This document shows positions 1 to 3,813 of a stretch of 5,084 nt of DNA, one piece after another. The position numbers and the translations under genes were made by a program. This DNA comes from Parvibaculum sp. Lineage in GTDB: Bacteria > Pseudomonadota > Alphaproteobacteria > Parvibaculales > Parvibaculaceae. The stretch spans positions 1 through 5,084 of the forward strand of contig JACIYQ010000014.1 in assembly GCA_014359855.1 (NCBI GenBank), read 5' to 3'. Position 1 is the stretch's first letter; each line of letters starts with the position of its first letter. The notes under the pieces were generated by a model. That model ran no database searches and was not told the DNA's origin. It was given only the letters and a program-made list of their open reading frames with translations.

Positions 1-15
1 CGCGCGACACTCCGC

Positions 16-31
16 GCCAATTGCAATTGGC
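16..31. promoter_or_regulatory. Perfect 16-bp palindrome upstream of the isomerase gene, possible operator
   Basis: GCCAATTGCAATTGGC is an exact inverted repeat with no spacer, ending 23 nt before the TTG start at 55. Its right half, AATTGGCA (25-32), recurs as a direct repeat at 53-60 across the start codon. The size and position suit a dimeric regulator's binding site near a start, but no regulator gene is visible on this side and the upstream flank is cut by the window edge. The site could also be a chance palindrome in a rare AT-rich patch. The function is inference. Confidence 0.4.
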
Positions 32-54
32 ATTCCCGAAAACGGACGGACAAA

Positions 55-657
55 TTGGCAAAGCTCGAATTCTTCTTCGATTGCTCCAGCCCGTGGACCT
101 ATCTCGCCTTCAGCCGGATCGAGGCTCTGGTCGAGCGGACGAAGGCGGAGATGGTGTGGAAACCGATCCTTGTCGGCGGCGTGTTCAACGCCGTTAACGA
201 AAGCGTCTACGAGGCGCGGGCGAACCCGCATCCCGTCAAGGGCCGGTACTACGTCAAGGATCTGCAGGATTGGGCGCGCTATTGCGGCATCGAGATCGGG
301 AAGCCGCCTGTGTTTCCCGTGCGTTCGGTCGATGCGATGCGGGCGGCGATCGTGGCGCAGGACGAAGGCAAGCTCCCGGCATTCGCCTGGGCCACGTTCC
401 GCAGCTACTGGGGCGATCTCAAGGATATCAGCCAGCCGGAGGTGCTCGAAGAAGTCTGCGCGGCTGCCGGGCTCGACTGGAACGAGGTTAGCGAGCGGAT
501 CAAGAGCGACGATGTGAAGGGCAGGTTGCGGGCCAACACAGAAGAACTCATTGCGCGGGGCGGTTTCGGGTCGCCTACCATGTATGTGAACGAGACCGAC
601 ATGTATTTCGGCAACGACCGGCTCCCGCTGGTGGAGGCGGCGCTTCTTCATGGCTGA
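55..657 (+). CDS. 2-hydroxychromene-2-carboxylate isomerase family protein (DsbA-like, glutathione-dependent)
   Basis: This 200-residue cytoplasmic protein belongs to the DsbA/kappa-class GST-like thioredoxin-fold family. The founding member, NahD, uses glutathione to isomerise 2-hydroxychromene-2-carboxylate in naphthalene breakdown. The N-terminal strand leads into FDCSSPWTYLAF, where Ser12 just before Pro13 matches the glutathione-activating Ser of NahD. GSPTMYV (172-178) supplies the cis-Pro loop (Pro174), followed by the conserved YFGNDRLP (184-191). Length is normal for the family. The start is TTG at 55: the protein begins at the usual family position, a weak GGA lies 4 nt upstream, and no ATG or GTG exists in frame back to base 1. 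The frame stays open to the window edge, so a start further upstream cannot be excluded. No aromatic catabolism genes adjoin it, so the true substrate is unknown; many homologues are general GSH-dependent isomerases or oxidoreductases. Confidence 0.9.
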   Translation: MAKLEFFFDCSSPWTYLAFSRIEALVERTKAEMVWKPILVGGVFNAVNESVYEARANPHPVKGRYYVKDLQDWARYCGIEIGKPPVFPVRSVDAMRAAIVAQDEGKLPAFAWATFRSYWGDLKDISQPEVLEEVCAAAGLDWNEVSERIKSDDVKGRLRANTEELIARGGFGSPTMYVNETDMYFGNDRLPLVEAALLHG

Positions 658-1483
658 TCCCTATTCGACCGGCCTGCCGCCGCGGCGGGAACCGCCGGCT
701 TTCAATGTGCCGGGCCCTGTTCTCGCGCTTCTCGTGCTTATTGTCGGTGTGCATCTTCTCGCCGTCTCGCTGTCCTGGGAGATGCAGGAGCAGATCATTC
801 TCTTCTTTTCGCTGATCCCCGCGCGCTACCTTCCGGAGATCACCGTGCTTCAGCCCGATTTTCCGGGCGGTATGGGCGCGCAGTTCTGGACGCCGATCAC
901 CTACACGTTCCTGCATGGCGGATGGGAGCATCTCATCGTCAACAGCGTGTGGCTGCTCGCTTTTGGGTCGCCGGTGGCGCGGCGGCTCGGCGCCGCGCGC
1001 TTTTTTCTTTTCTATTTCCTTTGCGGCATCGCGGGGGCGGCCCTGCATGTCTTTCTCTATTCTGGCTCGGACATTCCGGTCGTCGGCGCCTCGGCGGCGA
1101 TTTCCGGATTGATGGGCGGCGCGGCGCGCTTCGTGTTCCTTGCGGGTGGGCCACTCGGGGCGCTCGGCGGACGCACCAGCGGCCATCCGGGCGGCGGCGC
1201 GGTGCGGCGCGCCGGTATTCTCGTGGCGCTCAAGGACCGGCGAACGCTGATCTTCGCCGGCGTCTGGATCGGGCTCAATGTGCTGTTCGGGGCGACGCCG
1301 CTCAGTGGCATTTTCGGCGTGACGGCGCAGGTCGCGTGGGAAGCGCATCTCGGCGGCTTCCTGTTCGGGCTGCTGCTGTTCGGTTTCTTCGATCCGCTGC
1401 GCCTGTCGCCTTCCGGGGGGCCGGGCAATGTCGGCTATGGCGAGTGGCTGGGTGACCAGGGACAGGACGACAGGGGTCATTGA
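650..1483 (+). CDS. Rhomboid family intramembrane serine protease
   Basis: This 277-residue polytopic inner-membrane protease cleaves transmembrane substrates inside the bilayer. The first hydrophobic helix is about residues 22-42. HGGWEHLIVNSVWL (89-102) carries the rhomboid H-x4-H-x3-N signature (His89, His94, Asn98, oxyanion side). GASAAISGLMGG (146-157) contains the nucleophile Ser148, and AWEAHLGGFLFG (229-240) the catalytic His233, so the Ser-His dyad is intact. At least six hydrophobic segments are visible, as expected for the GlpG-type six-helix core. A Gly-rich linker at about 166-184 separates the Ser helix from the next. The start ATG overlaps the end of the isomerase gene by 8 nt, with GGAGG at 633-637 inside that gene, so the two are probably co-transcribed and translationally coupled. 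The hydrophilic tail (252-277) looks disordered. The substrate is unknown. Confidence 0.93.
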   Translation: MADPYSTGLPPRREPPAFNVPGPVLALLVLIVGVHLLAVSLSWEMQEQIILFFSLIPARYLPEITVLQPDFPGGMGAQFWTPITYTFLHGGWEHLIVNSVWLLAFGSPVARRLGAARFFLFYFLCGIAGAALHVFLYSGSDIPVVGASAAISGLMGGAARFVFLAGGPLGALGGRTSGHPGGGAVRRAGILVALKDRRTLIFAGVWIGLNVLFGATPLSGIFGVTAQVAWEAHLGGFLFGLLLFGFFDPLRLSPSGGPGNVGYGEWLGDQGQDDRGH

Positions 1484-1509
1484 ATCCGGCTGCGGGCGAA
1501 CCACATAGA

Positions 1510-1640
1510 AAAAAGGCCCTGGAGCATGATCCGATCAAACAGAATCGGATCATGCTCCAGCTTCCTTTGTTCGGTCGCATTTTCTGCGATCAACCGGCGT
1601 CCACTTGACCGGAAAATGCTCTAACCCCCATGGCCTTTTT
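1510..1640. repeat. 9-bp inverted repeat bracketing the mosaic repeat element
   Basis: AAAAAGGCC at 1510-1518 is the exact reverse complement of GGCCTTTTT at 1632-1640. Allowing one mismatch, the match continues inward by TGG/CCA (1510-1522 against 1628-1640). The arms sit just outside the mosaic element on both sides. A long-range stem closed by GGCC and followed by T5 on the plus strand would resemble a terminator or attenuator with the whole element as its loop. It could instead mark an older insertion boundary. The pairing is seen in the sequence; any role is inference. Confidence 0.4.
1519..1622. repeat. Rhizobial-type mosaic palindromic intergenic repeat (Bru-RS / RIME-like)
   Basis: The left module is a perfect 17-bp inverted repeat: CTGGAGCATGATCCGAT (1519-1535), 8-nt loop, then its reverse complement (1544-1560). 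The right module is a second hairpin with GCATTTTC (1577-1584) and GAAAATGC (1612-1619) as outer arms around an ACCGGCGTCCACTTG core. The whole element also has short terminal inverted repeats, GAGCAT (1522-1527) and ATGCTC (1616-1621). From recall, this two-module order, the GAGCATGATCCGAT palindrome and the ending GAAAATGCTCTA are hallmarks of small non-coding repeats dispersed in many copies through Hyphomicrobiales genomes. It starts 35 nt after the rhomboid stop and ends 32 nt before the DUF4389 start. Folded in RNA, the left stem could protect or terminate the upstream transcript; it is followed by a T-rich stretch but no true T-run. Confidence 0.8.
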
Positions 1641-1654
1641 CAGGAGGAGATCCC

Positions 1655-1990
1655 ATGAGCGACACATCCGCGCATTCGGACGGACAGCCCGAAGGTGCGC
1701 ATACGGCTTATGACGGCGAGGCTCCGTCGCAGCGCAAGGAGTTGTGGTTTCGCCTTCTCTATATGATCGCGTTCTGGTTTCTCGGCAATATCGCCTTCTC
1801 GGTCGCGATCTTTCTGGGCGCGTTGCAGTTCGTCGTCGTTCTCATCACCGGCAACAAGAACGAGGAGTTGCGCGCCTTCAGCCGTAACCTCATCCAGTAT
1901 GTGTGGGAGTGCCTTGCCTTCGCGATCTTCGCGCGCGAGGAAAAGCCGTTCCCGCTCGGACGTTTTCCGTCCGTCACTCATCCCGATTGA
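1655..1990 (+). CDS. DUF4389 domain-containing small membrane protein
   Basis: This 111-residue protein has a polar N-terminal tail (1-30) and then a long hydrophobic stretch (about 33-65, RLLYMIAFWF through VVVLITG). A conserved amphipathic segment follows, and the protein closes with EEKPFPLGRFP (95-105). The order of R-LLYM, FVVVLITG-x-N-E-L-FS-LI-Y and EEKPFP matches the DUF4389 family, whose function is unknown. It is probably an inner-membrane protein with one long or two short helices. The start is secure: AGGAGG at 1642-1647 lies 7 nt before the ATG. It follows the repeat element, so it may have its own transcription start, although no clear -35/-10 pair is visible. Its stop lies inside the 3' end of the convergent TetR gene (17-bp overlap). 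Confidence 0.9.
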   Translation: MSDTSAHSDGQPEGAHTAYDGEAPSQRKELWFRLLYMIAFWFLGNIAFSVAIFLGALQFVVVLITGNKNEELRAFSRNLIQYVWECLAFAIFAREEKPFPLGRFPSVTHPD

Positions 1991-2651
1991 GGCTGTCGAG
2001 TTTTTTCCGCCCTTCGGGCGTCAACAATCCGCGGAGGATCGCTCCCGTCGTTACGTTGAAGCGCTTCTCCGCGGCTTTCGCGCTTGCGTGAAAGCCCGCG
2101 AGTTCCAGGCTGCACAGGCCATGGACCGCCGCCCACAGGGCATCGGCAAGAACATCCGCCCCGACATTGGCGGGAAGGCTTCCTTCCCCGATACAGGCCG
2201 TCACCGCTTCGAGCATGATCCGATAGGAGCGGTGGCCCGAGACGTTGCGGGCGGCCGGATTGCCGTCCGCGGCTTCGCCGTGGCGAAGCGCAGCCGGCAC
2301 GGGAAGCGTCGAGCTGATCATCAGCGCGTAGTAGGACGGGTTCTTCAGCGCGAAGCTGCGATAAGCAAGTGCCAGATCGTGCAGGCGGCGCAGCGGTTCG
2401 CGGTTTTTCGGCACCGCTTCCTCGGCTGCGGCGAGACGGTCATAGGCTTCGTCGAAGAGAGCCGTTATCAGGCCTTCCTTGCCGCCGAAAGCCGTGTAGA
2501 CGGCCATGGTGGAGGTGCCGACGCGGGTTGCGAGCTTGCGCAGGGAAATGGCGTCAGGGCCGCCATGGACGAGCATTTCGCTCGCCGCGTCCAGAAGCGC
2601 CTCGCGCTGGGCGCTGCGCCGCGCATCGGCGGCACTCGTTTCCGTACCCAT
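1974..2651 (-). CDS. TetR/AcrR family transcriptional regulator with WHG-type C-terminal domain
   Basis: This one-component repressor has an N-terminal TetR DNA-binding domain, with residues numbered from the ATG at 2651. Helix 1 is about 12-30, and SLRKLATRVGTSTMAVYTAF (36-55) is the helix-turn-helix with the recognition helix ending in the usual Y-x-x-F; KEGLI follows. The ligand domain ends with LWAAVHGLCSLELAG, containing the W173, H177 and G178 pattern of the WHG domain (TetR_C_33). The frame opens at a TTG (2687) and has ATGs at 2657 and 2651. GAGGG at 2661-2665 is 9 nt from the 2651 ATG but only 3 nt from 2657, so 2651 is preferred and 2657 remains possible. It is divergent from the carotenoid oxygenase remnant, with a palindromic operator-like site between them. 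Inference: it represses that gene and itself. The ligand is unknown, perhaps a terpenoid or aromatic. Confidence 0.9.
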   Translation of the reverse strand: MGTETSAADARRSAQREALLDAASEMLVHGGPDAISLRKLATRVGTSTMAVYTAFGGKEGLITALFDEAYDRLAAAEEAVPKNREPLRRLHDLALAYRSFALKNPSYYALMISSTLPVPAALRHGEAADGNPAARNVSGHRSYRIMLEAVTACIGEGSLPANVGADVLADALWAAVHGLCSLELAGFHASAKAAEKRFNVTTGAILRGLLTPEGRKKLDSLNRDE

Positions 2652-2660
2652 ACTCATGCG

Positions 2661-2665
2661 CCCTC
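2661..2665 (-). promoter_or_regulatory. Ribosome binding site deciding the TetR gene start
   Basis: On the minus strand this reads GAGGG. It lies 9 nt upstream of the ATG at 2651 and 3 nt upstream of the ATG at 2657. The spacing favours the downstream ATG and argues against the in-frame TTG at 2687, which has no purine-rich site before it. Confidence 0.5.
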
Positions 2666-2677
2666 TATCGAACAGGC

Positions 2678-2706
2678 TTGACGACAAGTCCAGCCGCTTT
2701 CATTAT
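2678..2706 (+). promoter_or_regulatory. Sigma70-type promoter reading into the carotenoid oxygenase remnant
   Basis: TTGACG (2678-2683) is separated by exactly 17 nt from CATTAT (2701-2706). This predicts a transcription start near 2713, about 50 nt before the ATG at 2764. The -35 matches consensus in five of six bases and the -10 in four of six. The region is clearly more AT-rich than its surroundings. The predicted start abuts the palindrome at 2714-2726, so a bound repressor would block initiation. Confidence 0.6.
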
Positions 2707-2729
2707 AGAGAAAATAACACTGTTATAAG
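2702..2729 (-). promoter_or_regulatory. Probable promoter of the TetR gene
   Basis: Read on the minus strand, 2707-2702 is a perfect TATAAT -10 box. A weak -35, CTTATA (2729-2724), lies 16 nt upstream. The -10 shares its bases with that of the opposing promoter, making a compact divergent pair. The palindrome at 2714-2726 covers the spacer and part of the -35, which would allow autorepression. The -35 is poor, so activity rests mainly on the -10. Confidence 0.5.
2714..2726. promoter_or_regulatory. Operator-like palindrome in the divergent TetR / carotenoid oxygenase control region
   Basis: ATAACA-C-TGTTAT is a perfect inverted repeat with a single central base. Its size and symmetry suit a dimeric TetR-family repressor, and such sites commonly lie between the regulator and its divergent target. 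It sits at about +1 to +14 of the rightward promoter and within the leftward one, so one site could control both. Binding is inferred, not shown. Confidence 0.6.
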
Positions 2730-2750
2730 CATGGCGCCGCGAAGCCGTCC

Positions 2751-2756
2751 AGGAGG
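2751..2756 (+). promoter_or_regulatory. Preserved ribosome binding site of the carotenoid oxygenase remnant
   Basis: AGGAGG ends 7 nt before the ATG at 2764. It decides that start over the in-frame ATG at 2731, which has no such site. The encoded MSKPFPNNP is also the expected family N-terminus. A strong site here shows that the 5' end of the gene has not been eroded. Confidence 0.7.
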
Positions 2757-2763
2757 ACCCGAG

Positions 2764-3036
2764 ATGTCGAAGCCCTTTCCGAACAATCCGTGTGCTGCTG
2801 TTTCCGCGCTTCGACGAACGCTTCGCCGGACATGGCTATCGCCACGGCTATTACGCGGCGATGATGCGTCCGAAGGCGACGGCTATCTCGTGTCGCTCGT
2901 CTACGACACGGACCGGAACATCAGCGACTTCGTCGTGCTCGATGCGGAAGATATTTCGCGCGGCCCGGTCGCCCGCGCCGAGTTTCCAGCACGCGTTCCC
3001 TTCGGTTTTCACGGCAACTGGCGCGGGGCCAAATAA
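2764..3036 (+). pseudogene. Carotenoid oxygenase (RPE65 family) remnant with two internal deletions
   Basis: Carotenoid cleavage dioxygenases are Fe(II) enzymes of roughly 450-500 residues, with four His ligands on a beta-propeller. Only three scraps remain. (1) 2764-2790 encodes MSKPFPNNP, the normal start of bacterial members. (2) About 2792-2860, in the +1 frame, encodes FPRFDERFAGHGYRHGYYAA, the late-propeller motif usually seen as FPR-DER--G-R-RYGY. (3) About 2860-3033, back in the first frame, encodes DDASEGDGYLVSLVYD, then VVLDAEDI and RVPFGFHGNW, the C-terminus with the fourth iron-ligand His. Estimated from typical family length, over 300 codons are gone between parts 1 and 2 and about 50 between parts 2 and 3. 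The two frame shifts cancel, so an uninterrupted 90-codon ORF exists, with residues about 10-32 read out of frame. Three of four iron ligands are missing, so catalysis is impossible. Assignment of the scraps is from recalled family motifs. Confidence 0.85.
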
Positions 3037-3066
3037 TCCCCGGGGGGTGGGGACAAAGCACGGCGA

Positions 3067-3095
3067 CTGTCACGCGATTGTCATTGAAATGTCAC
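3067..3095 (+). promoter_or_regulatory. Pho-box-like array of three 7-bp direct repeats
   Basis: CTGTCAC (3067-3073), TTGTCAT (3078-3084) and ATGTCAC (3089-3095) are separated by exactly 4 nt each, giving an 11-bp period. This matches the PhoB recognition layout (CTGTCAT-like units, one per helical turn), with one unit more than the minimal box. The array points rightward, but no convincing rightward gene follows: the next genes are on the minus strand and end at 3217. No good -10 is visible downstream. It may be a relic, drive an unannotated or antisense transcript, or bind another OmpR-type regulator. Confidence 0.5.
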
Positions 3096-3170
3096 GATGC
3101 GGGAATTGCGCGTGCCGGTGTGCGCGCGCATGTGCGATTTGATCGATCATCTGCGCGGTGAGGGCGTTCA

Positions 3171-3192
3171 GGCGCACATTCCGATGTGCGTT
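3171..3192. other. Small hairpin after the DUF2157-GDYXXLXY operon, weak terminator candidate
   Basis: CGCACAT (3173-3179) and ATGTGCG (3184-3190) pair around a 4-nt loop, with two further G-T wobbles on the plus strand. It lies 24 nt beyond the stop of the minus-strand GDYXXLXY gene. No T-run follows on either strand, so it is not a classical intrinsic terminator. It may stabilise a 3' end or mean nothing. The rest of 3037-3216 holds only the Pho-box-like array. Confidence 0.3.
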
Positions 3193-3216
3193 CGCAATGA
3201 CGCTTGTGGGAGTGAC

Positions 3217-3813
3217 TCAGAAGAGCGGTTCTTCGTAGACGGGGTCGCCGTCGATGCGGAGTTGCTTGATCGCGGGGGTGCCGTCCTTGCCAAGGGCGAC
3301 GTCGACGGTGAGCTTGCCGTCGTTGCGGATGTTTTCGAGTTCGCGGCCTTCGCCTTCGGGCACGAAATAGCTTTCGATGCCGTAGCCGACGCCGACCGTG
3401 CCGCAATTGGGGCAGGGGATGGCATCCCTTTCGGGAATGCCGGTGGGGCGTGTTTCGCCAACGATGCTGTTGACCTGGCCGCGGATGATGAGGTGGCCCT
3501 CCTGCGGTTCGCGGTTCTTGCGCCAGATCGCAACCGCATCCCATGTTTCGCCGTTCGGAGCGAGTTCGACGAAGATGCCGTCGTCATATCCGAAATCATC
3601 GTCGCCATCGACATCGGCAAGGCGGATGCGCGCAATGTCGTAGTTGAGGATGACGTAGTCGCCGCGGAAAATGTCGCGCGGGTCGACGGGTGCTGTGCGC
3701 AGCGTCACGACATTTTCGGAGCGGAGCAGCGAGACGCGGTCGAAGACCATCGCGCCGAGGAAGAGCGTCTGGCCGATGAGGAGGGCGAGGACGGCGAGGG
3801 CGAAGCGGCTCAT
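3217..3813 (-). CDS. GDYXXLXY domain-containing protein
   Basis: This 198-residue protein has one N-terminal hydrophobic segment (about 4-24, FALAVLALLIGQTLFLGAMV), serving as a membrane anchor or uncleaved signal. The remainder is probably periplasmic. RGDYVILNY (50-58) fits the family's GDYxxLxY motif exactly, preceded by the usual PVDPRDIF. YGIESYFVPEGEGRELE (144-160) is a second family-typical block. The biochemical role of the family is unknown. Its ATG overlaps the stop of the upstream DUF2157 gene as ATGA, and AAGGAG (3821-3826) lies 7 nt before the start, so translation is coupled. This pairing is common in bacteria and suggests joint action in the envelope. Oddities are a CPNCG motif (134-138) just before the second block and a very acidic loop, DVDGDDDFGYDD (67-78). 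Confidence 0.9.
   Translation of the reverse strand: MSRFALAVLALLIGQTLFLGAMVFDRVSLLRSENVVTLRTAPVDPRDIFRGDYVILNYDIARIRLADVDGDDDFGYDDGIFVELAPNGETWDAVAIWRKNREPQEGHLIIRGQVNSIVGETRPTGIPERDAIPCPNCGTVGVGYGIESYFVPEGEGRELENIRNDGKLTVDVALGKDGTPAIKQLRIDGDPVYEEPLF

Noticed and set aside
1140..1240. Possible compensated double frameshift in the rhomboid linker (Gly-rich residues about 166-184)
   Set aside because: The alternative frame reads a plausible DAPAAIRAAA, but this linker varies in the family and both flanks stay in one frame. There is not enough evidence without an alignment.
575..1504. 309-codon minus-strand ORF antisense to the rhomboid gene
   Set aside because: Its product is a low-complexity Arg/Glu/Pro-rich string without domains, typical of a shadow frame in GC-rich DNA. 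The plus strand carries a complete rhomboid signature.
1899..2681. 260-codon plus-strand ORF antisense to the TetR gene
   Set aside because: It lies opposite a clear TetR helix-turn-helix and WHG domain, and its translation shows no domain.
2664..2687. TTG at 2687 as the TetR start
   Set aside because: It has no ribosome binding site, adds residues not typical of the family, and ATGs at 2657 and 2651 follow a GAGGG.
3037..3053. TCCCC/GGGGA hairpin after the carotenoid oxygenase remnant, as terminator or quadruplex
   Set aside because: The stem is only 5 bp, no T-run follows, and there are too few G-runs for a quadruplex.
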